Below the pieces are notes generated by a model. The model did not search any database. It was not told where the DNA came from and saw only the letters and a list, made by a program, of their open reading frames with translations. Source: Brevibacillus fulvus (GTDB taxonomy: Bacteria; Bacillota; Bacilli; Brevibacillales; Brevibacillaceae). From it: DNA of 64,000 nucleotides. The position numbers were made by a program, and so were the translations under genes. Below, in pieces: positions 51,055 through 59,271 of the stretch; the stretch's first letter is position 1; each line of letters begins with the position of its first letter. The DNA lies in the NCBI RefSeq assembly GCF_016908525.1, contig NZ_JAFBEB010000001.1:436501-500500 (forward strand). Direction: 5' to 3'.

Positions 51055-52920
51055 ATGTGCGGAATAGCGGGAATCGTGACGATGACAGGGGACTTAGAGC
51101 TTCCACGGCTGCAGCGGGCGGCTGCGCTGCAAGCTCATCGCGGTCCGGACAGCCAAGGGCTTGCCATCTATCAAGCGGGACATTGGCAGGTCGGGTTTGC
51201 CCACCAACGACTTTCCATCATCGATTGCACGGAAGCAGGGGCGCAGCCGTTTGTCCTCGAGGATGGACAGGGTGCGCTCATCTACAACGGTGAAGTGTAT
51301 AACTACCGAGAGCTTCGCCAGGAATTGCAGACGCTCGGTTGGCAATTTCAAAGCGACTGTGATACCGAGGTGGTGTTGAAAGCGTTGCATCAGTGGGGAA
51401 TTGCCAAAGCGTTGTCCCGGTTCAACGGGATGTGGGCGTTTGCCTGGCTGGATCGTCGCAAGCGCCAATTGTACCTCTGCCGGGATCGGTTTGGGGTGAA
51501 ACCGCTTTACTATGCCAAAGTGGCCGGGGAATTGGTGTTTGCCTCCGAAATCAAGACGGTCAAAGAGCTGGCCGGCCGTTGCTTTTCCCTCAACCATCAG
51601 GTGATTGGCGCCTACGTCCAACAGTCGCTGCTCGCTGCTGATGAACAGACGTTTTACCAGGGAATTGAAAAAGTGCCGTCTCGCCATACACTCTGCCTCG
51701 ATCTGTCAGCAGACAAAATTGACATTGACCTAGAGCCATATTGGGAATTTCCGGTGGAAGCGGAGCCGGTTGCCTCGGAAGCGGCGTTGACCGAACAAAT
51801 AAAAGCGCTGTTTACCGACGCTGTTCGCCTGCGCTTGCGCAGCGATGTGCCGGTAGGCGTGCTGCTGTCCGGCGGAATCGACTCTTCCTCGATTGCGGCC
51901 ATCATGAATCAGTTGGTTCCTGCTGAAGCAAACTTGCACATCCTTTCGGCAGTCAGCGACGATCAGCGGTTTGACGAAAGCCGCTATATCGATGTGATGA
52001 GCAAGTATTTGCAACAGCCTGTGCACAAAGTAATGCTGCAATTTGCGCCCGGGCAAGCCTTTGATTATCTCCACCAGGTGACCTGGCATAATGACGAGCC
52101 GATCAGCAGTTTTTCCACGATCGCTCATTACTTGTTGATGCGGCAAGCCAAACAGTTGGGCATAACGGTGATTTTGAGCGGGCAAGGGGCGGATGAACTG
52201 CTTTGCGGCTATCGCAAATATCTCGGCTTTTATTTGCAAGCGTTGGTTCGCACGGGAAAGTTTCGGCAAGCCCATCAGCTTTTCCATGCGTTTCGCAAGC
52301 AAGGGACGATTCTCTCCCAGTTCTCCTATTCAGAAGCGAAACGGTATTTGCCGTCTTTTTTGCGAAGCAGGGAGGAGGATATCGCCGGGGAAGCGCTGCG
52401 AGACTATCAGCCGATTGAGCTTGGACTGCCTGCGCGGATGACGGTAATCGAGCGGCAAAAGCTGGATATCGCCCGTTTTTCGGTGCCCGCCTTGACCCAC
52501 TATGAAGATCGCATGTCGATGGCTTGGTCGAGGGAAGTCCGGCTTCCGTTTCTCGATTATCGCCTGGTTGAACTGCTGCTACCTTTATCTCCGGCCTGCA
52601 AGTTGCGCGACGGCTGGTCAAAATATGTGTTTCGCCAAGCGATGCAATCCGTGCTCCCGGCGGAAATCGTCTGGCGCAAAGACAAGCAAGGCTTTATCAA
52701 TCCGCAAAGCGAGTGGCTGAAGCAGGAGCTGCGCGAAGAAGTGCTCCGTTATTTCGCGCCTGACAGCCTGATCTTTACCCATGGTCTGATTGATCGGAAC
52801 AAACTGCTGGCCAAGTATGAGCGGTATCGCCTTCAGCCGGCAGGCCAAGGCGCGATCTGGTTCAGAGATATTTTTCAGCCGCTTGCCCTGGAAGTATGGC
52901 TGCGCCAATGTTACCGGTAA
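51055..52920 (+). CDS. Asparagine synthase (glutamine-hydrolysing) homologue
   Basis: 621 residues. The N-terminal glutamine amidotransferase domain begins MCGIAGIV with the nucleophile Cys2, and has GPDSQG, HQRLSIID and the YNGEVYNYRELR block. The synthetase domain has the PP-loop LLSGGIDSSSIAA at about 269-281. It uses ATP and glutamine nitrogen to turn a carboxylate into an amide. In capsule clusters such proteins often amidate uronic acids or amino-acid decorations rather than make free asparagine, and UDP-galacturonate is made four genes upstream. That role is inference. GGAGGAGG lies upstream of the ATG. Confidence 0.9.
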   Translation: MCGIAGIVTMTGDLELPRLQRAAALQAHRGPDSQGLAIYQAGHWQVGFAHQRLSIIDCTEAGAQPFVLEDGQGALIYNGEVYNYRELRQELQTLGWQFQSDCDTEVVLKALHQWGIAKALSRFNGMWAFAWLDRRKRQLYLCRDRFGVKPLYYAKVAGELVFASEIKTVKELAGRCFSLNHQVIGAYVQQSLLAADEQTFYQGIEKVPSRHTLCLDLSADKIDIDLEPYWEFPVEAEPVASEAALTEQIKALFTDAVRLRLRSDVPVGVLLSGGIDSSSIAAIMNQLVPAEANLHILSAVSDDQRFDESRYIDVMSKYLQQPVHKVMLQFAPGQAFDYLHQVTWHNDEPISSFSTIAHYLLMRQAKQLGITVILSGQGADELLCGYRKYLGFYLQALVRTGKFRQAHQLFHAFRKQGTILSQFSYSEAKRYLPSFLRSREEDIAGEALRDYQPIELGLPARMTVIERQKLDIARFSVPALTHYEDRMSMAWSREVRLPFLDYRLVELLLPLSPACKLRDGWSKYVFRQAMQSVLPAEIVWRKDKQGFINPQSEWLKQELREEVLRYFAPDSLIFTHGLIDRNKLLAKYERYRLQPAGQGAIWFRDIFQPLALEVWLRQCYR

Positions 52921-53013
52921 AAGAAGTCTGGTTCTGGAAGGGAAAGCGTGTGAATAAAGTACTAACAGGAAAATGTGCAACCGTGGCAATTTGGGCGTTT
53001 TGGAGGAATTTTA

Positions 53014-54288
53014 GTGAAAATTCTTTATATTCATCAATACTTTACAACGAGGGAAGGGAACTTGGGCACCCGATCGTTTGAATTTGCCAAACATTTTGTC
53101 CGAAAAGGACACGACGTGACGGTACTGACCGGTGATGCCTATCTGCCTCCCTTGGCGGGGGAGCGGCAGGGAAGATTTACGCGGACCGGCACGATTGACG
53201 GAGTGCGGATCATTGCCGTGAAGCACGCTTATTCCAACTATATGGGGTATTTCCGGCGAGTGCTTGCCTTCCTGTTGTTTTTGTTCCATTCCTTCTGGAT
53301 TGCTTTGTTTCTCCGACGTCCCGATCTTGTTCTCGCGACTTCGACACCGTTGACGGTCGCGATAGTCGCCTTGTCGCTCAAATGGCTAAAGGGAGTTCCG
53401 TTTGTTTTCGAAGTGCGTGATCTGTGGCCAGAAGCGCCCATCCAGGTGGGAGCCATTCGCTCTCCATGGCTTATCGGCGGTTTGCGTTTTCTGGAACGGC
53501 TCACCTATCGACAGGCGGTGTCGGTCGTCGGCCTTTCCCCTGGCATGGTCGAAGGTATTTTGCAAACGGGGACACCTGCGCAGAAAGTCGCGATGATCCC
53601 GAATTGCAGCGATCTGGACTTGTTTTTGGCCCCTGCCGATACGCGGGTAGAGCTGGCCCAGCTTCGCCGCCGCTTCGGACTGTCCGATCAGTTGGTCGTT
53701 TTGCACGGCGGAGCGATGGGAATAGCCAATGGGCTGGACTATGTGGTCCGCGCGGCGATCCTCTTGCAACAATGGGGCGAACAAGACATCTGCTTTCTGT
53801 TTGCTGGAGACGGCAAAATGAAACCACAGTTGGAGCTGATGTGCCAACAGCACGGTTTGACCAATCTGATTTTTACCGGACCAGTGCCCCGCAAAGAAAT
53901 GCCCCTTTATTTGTCCATCTGCAATCTGACAATTACTTCCTTCCTGCCTTTGCCCATTTTCGCCACCAATTCACCGAATAAATTTTTTGACTCACTGGCG
54001 GCCGGAAAACCGGTAATCGTCAATTCTGCCGGATGGACAAAGGAGATCGTGGAGTCCGAGCGAATCGGGTTTTATGTAAATCCGACAGATCCAGCCGAAT
54101 TGGCAGCGTTGTTGCAGTCGCTCAAAAGCGACAAGGAAACGCTTGCGGCCATGGGCCTGCGGGCACGCCGTTTGGCGGAAGAAAGATTTGAGCGAGGCAA
54201 GTTGGCCGACCAGATGGAACGAGTGCTCGTTGCTGCGTACGAACAAGGACGTTCGATTGACGCGAAAGGAAGGATATATGCGAAATGA
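53014..54288 (+). CDS. Glycosyltransferase family 4 (WbuB/FnlA-type clusters)
   Basis: 424 residues, GT-B fold. It begins KILYIHQYFTTREGNLGTRSFEF, has FEVRDLWPEAPIQVGAI at about 131-147, a CSDLDLFLAP segment, HGGAMGIANGLDYVVRA, and SITS-like NLTITSFLPLPIFATNSPNKFFDSLAAGKPV (in parts). The opening and the DLWP block are typical of WbuB-type L-fucosamine or similar transferases. GTG start at 53014 with GGAGG 7 bp upstream. It overlaps galU by 4 bp. Confidence 0.9.
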   Translation: MKILYIHQYFTTREGNLGTRSFEFAKHFVRKGHDVTVLTGDAYLPPLAGERQGRFTRTGTIDGVRIIAVKHAYSNYMGYFRRVLAFLLFLFHSFWIALFLRRPDLVLATSTPLTVAIVALSLKWLKGVPFVFEVRDLWPEAPIQVGAIRSPWLIGGLRFLERLTYRQAVSVVGLSPGMVEGILQTGTPAQKVAMIPNCSDLDLFLAPADTRVELAQLRRRFGLSDQLVVLHGGAMGIANGLDYVVRAAILLQQWGEQDICFLFAGDGKMKPQLELMCQQHGLTNLIFTGPVPRKEMPLYLSICNLTITSFLPLPIFATNSPNKFFDSLAAGKPVIVNSAGWTKEIVESERIGFYVNPTDPAELAALLQSLKSDKETLAAMGLRARRLAEERFERGKLADQMERVLVAAYEQGRSIDAKGRIYAK

Positions 54289-55184
54289 AAGTTAAGAAAG
54301 CGATTATTCCGGCAGCGGGACTGGGCACGCGTTTTCTTCCCGCAACCAAGGCGCAGCCAAAAGAAATGCTGCCCATCGTCGATAAGCCAGCGATCCAATA
54401 TATTATCGAGGAAGCCGTGTCCTCCGGCATCGAGGACATATTGATTGTAACAGGGCGGGGCAAGCGGGCCATTGAAGATCATTTCGACAAATCATATGAG
54501 CTGGAGGCTTCGCTCTCCGCCAGACAGAAGTATAGCGAACTGGAAGAAATCGAACGAATCAGCAATTTGGCAGACATTCACTATATTCGGCAAAAAGAGG
54601 CGAAAGGGCTGGGACACGCGATCTGGTGCGCCCGTTCCTTTATCGGTTCCGAGCCTTTTGCCGTGCTGCTCGGCGACGATATCGTCGTTTCCGATACTCC
54701 CTGTCTGCAATCCTTGATTAAAGCATATGAACATTTTCACACATCTATTATTGGTGTTCAGCAAGTACCTCCCGCAGAGGTGGAGCGTTACGGGATTGTT
54801 TCCGCCGATCGACTGGCGGCCGACAACGTGCTGTATCACATCCGGGATCTGGTGGAAAAGCCGAAGCGTGAGGAAGCGCCGTCCCGTCTGGCCATTATGG
54901 GACGTTATGTGCTTCGGCCGGACATCTTCTCGATTTTGCAAAGTTTGGAGGCAGGCGCAGGCGGGGAGATTCAGTTGACCGATGCGTTGCGCATTTTGTC
55001 CAGACAGCAAGCGGTCATGGCGTATGAATTGCCCGGAAAACGGTACGATGTGGGCAACAAGCTTGGCTTTATTGAAGCTACTCTTGATTTTGCCTTGGCT
55101 CGCGCTGATTTGCGCGATGATGTACTGGCGCTGCTGGCCGACCGATTGGCGAGCGAGACGGCCGGTGCATCTGCGGCAAGATGA
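54285..55184 (+). CDS. galU: UTP-glucose-1-phosphate uridylyltransferase
   Basis: 299 residues, makes UDP-glucose, the substrate for the fused dehydrogenase-epimerase in this cluster. The nucleotidyltransferase signature IPAAGLGTRFLPATKAQPKEMLP is at about 8-30 (in parts), then VTGRGKRAIEDHFD, GDDIV with the metal-binding Asp, VEKPKREEAPS and GKRYDVGNKLGF. The start overlaps the previous stop as ATGA and its end overlaps the sugar transferase gene the same way, so it is embedded in the operon. Confidence 0.95.
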   Translation: MKVKKAIIPAAGLGTRFLPATKAQPKEMLPIVDKPAIQYIIEEAVSSGIEDILIVTGRGKRAIEDHFDKSYELEASLSARQKYSELEEIERISNLADIHYIRQKEAKGLGHAIWCARSFIGSEPFAVLLGDDIVVSDTPCLQSLIKAYEHFHTSIIGVQQVPPAEVERYGIVSADRLAADNVLYHIRDLVEKPKREEAPSRLAIMGRYVLRPDIFSILQSLEAGAGGEIQLTDALRILSRQQAVMAYELPGKRYDVGNKLGFIEATLDFALARADLRDDVLALLADRLASETAGASAAR

Positions 55185-55789
55185 AACGCTGCTTTGATTT
55201 GATTGTCGCCTTTCTGTTGCTGCTCTTGCTGTCGCCCGTTATGTTCGGCTTATGGGCGTGTGTGCGAATCCGTTTCGGTTCGCCGACCATTTTTGCCCAG
55301 TGGCGTCCCGGACTGGGAGGAAAGCCGTTCTTACTGTATAAATTCCGCACGATGACCAACGAAACCGATCAGCAAGGGCGCTTGTTGCCCGATGAACGGC
55401 GGATTACTCCGTTTGGCGGATGGCTGCGAAAATACAGCCTGGATGAACTGCCGCAATTATGGAATGTCGTCAAGGGGGAGCTCAGTCTCGTCGGCCCTCG
55501 CCCTTTGCTGATGGAATACTTGCCGCTCTACAACCGGGAGCAGGCGCGGCGTCACGAAGTAAGACCGGGCATCACGGGCTGGGCTCAAGTTCACGGACGC
55601 AATGCTTTGACGTGGGAAGAGAAATTTGCGCTGGATGTGTGGTATGTCGATCATCGCTCCTTTTGGCTGGATTTGCGCATTCTCTGGATGACCCTATGCA
55701 AAGTGGTTCATCCCGCGGCGACTTCGGCGCAGGAGTTTTTCATCGTGGAGGACTTCACCGGCAGTGCGAGGAAAGCGATGGACGAATAA
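55181..55789 (+). CDS. Priming sugar phosphotransferase (PglC-like)
   Basis: 202 residues: one re-entrant membrane helix at about 1-25 (KRCFDLIVAFLLLLLLSP), then the monotopic phosphoglycosyltransferase domain with KFRTMTNETD, a conserved W-L-R-KYSLDELPQLWNV and GPRPLL, followed by RPGITGWAQVHGRNALTWEEK. It moves a sugar-1-phosphate from UDP to undecaprenyl phosphate and so starts each repeat unit. The short, PglC-like form prefers di-N-acetylbacillosamine or related sugars in studied cases; aminotransferase and dehydratase genes for such a sugar follow. Confidence 0.92.
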   Translation: MKRCFDLIVAFLLLLLLSPVMFGLWACVRIRFGSPTIFAQWRPGLGGKPFLLYKFRTMTNETDQQGRLLPDERRITPFGGWLRKYSLDELPQLWNVVKGELSLVGPRPLLMEYLPLYNREQARRHEVRPGITGWAQVHGRNALTWEEKFALDVWYVDHRSFWLDLRILWMTLCKVVHPAATSAQEFFIVEDFTGSARKAMDE

Positions 55790-55815
55790 ATGTTTGGCGC
55801 AACGGAGGAAAGCGA

Positions 55816-56997
55816 ATGAGTGTGACCAATGAACGGATTTTTTTATCGCCGCCGCATTTGGGGGAAGAAGAGCGCAAATTGCTACTCGACGCGTTTGCTT
55901 CCAACTGGATCGCGCCTTTAGGCGAACATGTAGACGCTTTTGAACAAGAGATCGCCGAGCGAGTTGGAGCCAGAGGAGCGGTGGCTCTATCGTCCGGAAC
56001 GGCCGGTCTGCATCTCGCCTTGCGTTTGCTTGGGGCAGGGCCGACCGATACGGTCTTTTGTTCCACACTGACCTTTGTGGCAAGTGTAAACCCGGTGCTG
56101 TATGTGGGGGCAACGCCGGTTTTGATTGACTCGGAGCCACAGACGTGGAATATGTCTCCTGCTGCTTTGGAACGCGCGCTCCAAGAGGCGGCGGCGCAAA
56201 ATCGCTTGCCCAAGGCAGTGATCGTTGTTCATCTGTACGGCCAGTCTGCTGGCATGGAACCCATAAACCGGCTGTGCGCCCGATATGAAGTCCCCGTCAT
56301 CGAGGATGCCGCCGAAGCGCTTGGCGCGACCTATCGCGGGAAGGCGTGCGGCACTTGGGGCCGCTTTGGCGTCTACTCTTTTAACGGCAACAAAATCATT
56401 ACCACCTCGGGCGGGGGGATGCTCGTCTCCGACGATTTGGCTGCCCTGGAAAAAGCACGTTCCTGGGCTGCTCAGGCTAGGGAGCCAGTCCCGTACTATC
56501 AGCACAGCGAGTTGGGCTATAACTACCGGTTAAGCAATTTGCTGGCTGCTGTAGGCCGCGGGCAACTGCGGGTCTTGGCCGAGCGTGTGGCCGCGAGAAG
56601 AGCGATTTTTCAGCGTTATCAAGCAGCGTTGGCAAAACTGCCGGGGATTTCGCCGATGCCGGAGAGCGCGGATGGAGTGTCGACCCGCTGGCTAAGTGTG
56701 TTCACGATTGATGAAGCGGTTTGCGGGTGCAATGCCGAAGCCGTGATCACGGCGCTGGCGCTGGCCAACATCGAAGCGAGACGCGTGTGGAAACCGATGC
56801 ATCAGCAACCGCTTTACCGTGAATGTCGGTATTATCCGCATGATGACACGCTCAGTGTGTCCGACCGCTTGTTTGCCCAAGGGATTTGTCTGCCGTCCGG
56901 TTCCAGTTTGACCGAAGCGCAGCAAACGCGAGTGATTGCCGCAGTCGCCGAGTGTCTTGGGCTCAAGCAGGAAGGAGGCAGCCATGCACTCCTATGA
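55816..56997 (+). CDS. DegT/DnrJ/EryC1 sugar aminotransferase (PglE-like)
   Basis: 393 residues, PLP enzyme. It begins RIFLSPPHLGEEERKLLLDAFASNWIAPLG (in parts), typical of PglE/WbpE-type UDP-4-keto-hexose aminotransferases. SSGTAGLHLALRLLG binds the cofactor phosphate, EDAAEALGATYRG holds the pyridine-ring Asp, and the Schiff-base Lys is in YSFNGNKIITTSGGG. It would place a 4-amino group on the keto sugar made by the dehydratase at 59272. GGAGG 7 bp before the ATG. Its end overlaps the decarboxylase gene by 14 bp. I find no PglD-type acetyltransferase, so the amino group may stay free or be modified by other means. Confidence 0.9.
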   Translation: MSVTNERIFLSPPHLGEEERKLLLDAFASNWIAPLGEHVDAFEQEIAERVGARGAVALSSGTAGLHLALRLLGAGPTDTVFCSTLTFVASVNPVLYVGATPVLIDSEPQTWNMSPAALERALQEAAAQNRLPKAVIVVHLYGQSAGMEPINRLCARYEVPVIEDAAEALGATYRGKACGTWGRFGVYSFNGNKIITTSGGGMLVSDDLAALEKARSWAAQAREPVPYYQHSELGYNYRLSNLLAAVGRGQLRVLAERVAARRAIFQRYQAALAKLPGISPMPESADGVSTRWLSVFTIDEAVCGCNAEAVITALALANIEARRVWKPMHQQPLYRECRYYPHDDTLSVSDRLFAQGICLPSGSSLTEAQQTRVIAAVAECLGLKQEGGSHALL

Positions 56998-58231
56998 AAT
57001 GCTTTCGCGATGGTATGAAACGTATCAATCCGCTTACTATCTGTTTGACGCCGATCATTTGTTGGCCAATTACCGGCGGATGCACCGCGCTTTTCAGAAC
57101 CGTTATCCGCATGTGCAGATCGCTTATTCCTACAAAACCAACTATTTGCCATTCCTTTGCCATACGCTGCATCAGGCGGGTGCATGGGCGGAAGTCGTTT
57201 CCGGACTGGAGTATGAACTGGCGAAAAAGCTTGCTGTTCCATACGAGCAGATTATCTTCAATGGACCTTTGAAACGCGAAGCAGAGTTGATCGAGGCGTT
57301 GCAGCGGCAAAGTTTGCTCAACCTGGACTCGTTTCACGAACTGCACACAGTAATCCGCTTCGCCCGTTCCCGGCCTGACAGACAGATTAAAGTGGGGCTG
57401 CGGGTCAATTTTTCACTGACAGACGCTGGCGACAGTCCGCTGCAAGACGGCTTGCCGGTCAGCCGCTTCGGCTTTTGTGTGGAAAACGGCGATTACCGCA
57501 AGGCACTGGCCATTTTGCAGCAAGAGCCGAACATACAGGTGACGGGATTGCACGGCCATTTTTCCACCAATCGCAGTCTGGCGGTCTACGACACGTTGAC
57601 CCGCAAGCTGAGCCGGTTGGCGGAAGACCTCGGCGATGAGCTCGTTTATGTGGATATTGGCGGGGGAATGTCGGGACCGCTGCCGGCGACGTTTGCCCAA
57701 CGCGCTCCGACCTACGAAGAATATGCCGAGGTGATCGGCCGGGCACTGCACGAAGAGTTGGGAGCAAGGGGAAAAATGCCGTTGCTGATCCTCGAACCGG
57801 GAATTTCGCTTGTCGCGGATACGTTTTCTTTCATTTGCAAGGTGATCGATGTCAAAGAAAACCGCGGGCAGCGCTTTGTGCTGGTTGATGGCAGCGTACA
57901 TAACATTAAACCGACGCTGCACAAACACCCGATGCCGGTTCAACTGGTGGCAGCGGAACAGCGTGAAGACGCGGCGGAATATCATGTGGTCGGTTATACA
58001 TGTATGGAAAAAGACTACTTGTTAACCGCTCACAAAGGTCCGCTGCCGCAAGCGGGCGATTTTCTCGTGTTCAGCCATGTGGGCGCGTATACGATCGTGT
58101 TTTCCCCGCCCTTTATCAAAGAACGGCCGCCAATCATTGCCTTGTACCGGCAGACGGCGAGAGAAGTGAGAGCGAAGGAAACGAGCGACGAATTTTTTTC
58201 CGAGCGACTGTATTCGTTTTCTTTTGCTTGA
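56984..58231 (+). CDS. PLP-dependent decarboxylase, diaminopimelate-decarboxylase-like
   Basis: 415 residues of the fold III ornithine/DAP/arginine decarboxylase family. The PLP Lys is in IAYSYKTNYLPFLC at about 47 (YSYKTN), with EVVSGLEYELA, FGFCVENGDY, GLHGHFSTNRS, DIGGGMSGP and EPGISLVADTF in the standard order, and a VGYTCMEKDYLL segment with the partner Cys of the dimer active site. Specificity is uncertain; lysA proper is usually not in capsule clusters. It overlaps the aminotransferase gene and is followed by an ATP-grasp gene, suggesting it makes an amine that is later attached. GAAGGAGG upstream. Confidence 0.87.
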   Translation: MHSYEMLSRWYETYQSAYYLFDADHLLANYRRMHRAFQNRYPHVQIAYSYKTNYLPFLCHTLHQAGAWAEVVSGLEYELAKKLAVPYEQIIFNGPLKREAELIEALQRQSLLNLDSFHELHTVIRFARSRPDRQIKVGLRVNFSLTDAGDSPLQDGLPVSRFGFCVENGDYRKALAILQQEPNIQVTGLHGHFSTNRSLAVYDTLTRKLSRLAEDLGDELVYVDIGGGMSGPLPATFAQRAPTYEEYAEVIGRALHEELGARGKMPLLILEPGISLVADTFSFICKVIDVKENRGQRFVLVDGSVHNIKPTLHKHPMPVQLVAAEQREDAAEYHVVGYTCMEKDYLLTAHKGPLPQAGDFLVFSHVGAYTIVFSPPFIKERPPIIALYRQTAREVRAKETSDEFFSERLYSFSFA

Positions 58232-58255
58232 TCAACGATGTAAGGAGAATGTTGC

Positions 58256-59212
58256 ATGAATTTTTTGGTAACAAGCGCCGGGCGCAGAGTGAAATTGATC
58301 TGCTGTTTGCGGGAAACACTGGGCGACAAGGGACGTGTGATCGCCGTCGATTGCGATGCCACGGCTCCGGCATTGTATGCTGCAGATGGATATGAGCTCG
58401 TCCCGCGCATCGACCATCCCGACTATATCGATGCTCTGCTGGAAATTTGCCAACGTCAACAAATCGACGCACTTTTTTCGCTGATTGACCCGGAGTTGTC
58501 TCTGCTCTGCCGGCATGTTGCTGCTTTTCAACAAATCGGCGTGCAAGTCGTCGTTTCTCCTGCCGACGCTGTCGAGATCTGTCTGGATAAGCAGGCCACG
58601 AGTGCTTTCCTCAAGCAAATCGGCCTGCCGTTCATACCGACGTACACCGACTGGGAAGATATTTCTACAGCGCTCATGCATGGCAATCTGTCTTTGCCGG
58701 TTTTGATCAAACCTCGCTGCGGAAGCGCCAGCCAGGGAATCGCCATCGCCGAGTCATTCGATGCATTGGAGCATTTGTTTCAAACTGGCAACGATCTCGT
58801 TGTGCAACCGTATCTGCAAGCTGCGGAATACGGCGTCGATGCCTATGTTGATCTGATTAGCGGCGAACTTATTTCGGTCTTTGCCAAACGGAAGCTGCGG
58901 ATGCGTGCAGGGGAAACCGATCGGTCCCAGGCGATCCATGAGGAAGCGCTGTTTTCACTGCTCCAGCAACTGATCAGGAGCTTGCCGCTGAGAGGTCCGA
59001 TCGATATCGACTGTTTCAAATGCGGTGATCAGTTCGTGATCTCCGAGATTAATCCACGATTCGGAGGAGGCTACCTCCACGCCTACCTGTGCGGGGAAAA
59101 CTACTTTTCCTTTATGCTGGCCAATTTGCAAGGAACTGCAAACACGCCCCGGATTGGAACGTATCCGCAAGGAAGTATTTTGCTGAAATACGACGAAGTA
59201 CGGCTGATTTAA
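58256..59212 (+). CDS. ATP-grasp ligase
   Basis: 318 residues in the ATP-grasp family, CarB-like branch. N-terminal domain FLVTSAGRRVKLICCLRETL, ATP-binding lid PVLIKPRCGSASQGIAI at about 140-156, and the metal site FVISEINPRFGGGYLH at about 259-274 (Glu and Asn). Such ligases join a carboxylate to an amine via acyl phosphate. In this position, just after the decarboxylase and aminotransferase genes, it could form an amide on an amino-sugar precursor or on uronic acid. The substrate is not known. Followed by an attenuator-like stem. Confidence 0.88.
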   Translation: MNFLVTSAGRRVKLICCLRETLGDKGRVIAVDCDATAPALYAADGYELVPRIDHPDYIDALLEICQRQQIDALFSLIDPELSLLCRHVAAFQQIGVQVVVSPADAVEICLDKQATSAFLKQIGLPFIPTYTDWEDISTALMHGNLSLPVLIKPRCGSASQGIAIAESFDALEHLFQTGNDLVVQPYLQAAEYGVDAYVDLISGELISVFAKRKLRMRAGETDRSQAIHEEALFSLLQQLIRSLPLRGPIDIDCFKCGDQFVISEINPRFGGGYLHAYLCGENYFSFMLANLQGTANTPRIGTYPQGSILLKYDEVRLI

Positions 59213-59218
59213 GCCATG

Positions 59219-59248
59219 ATAACCCAACCCGCCGCATGCGCGGGAAGT
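59219..59248 (+). terminator. Attenuator-like stem before the dehydratase gene
   Basis: ATAACC, then CCCGC, CGCATGC, GCGGG, then GGTTAT and TTTT: a two-part stem ending in a T run, right before the ribosome site of the next gene at 59258. It could lower expression of the last gene of the cluster. Confidence 0.6.
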
Positions 59249-59271
59249 GGTTATTTTTCTGGGGGAGTAAG

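Noticed and set aside
55459-55815. Upstream extension of the aminotransferase frame
   Set aside because: It runs in a shadow frame of the priming transferase gene; the true ATG at 55816 has GGAGG 7 bp upstream.
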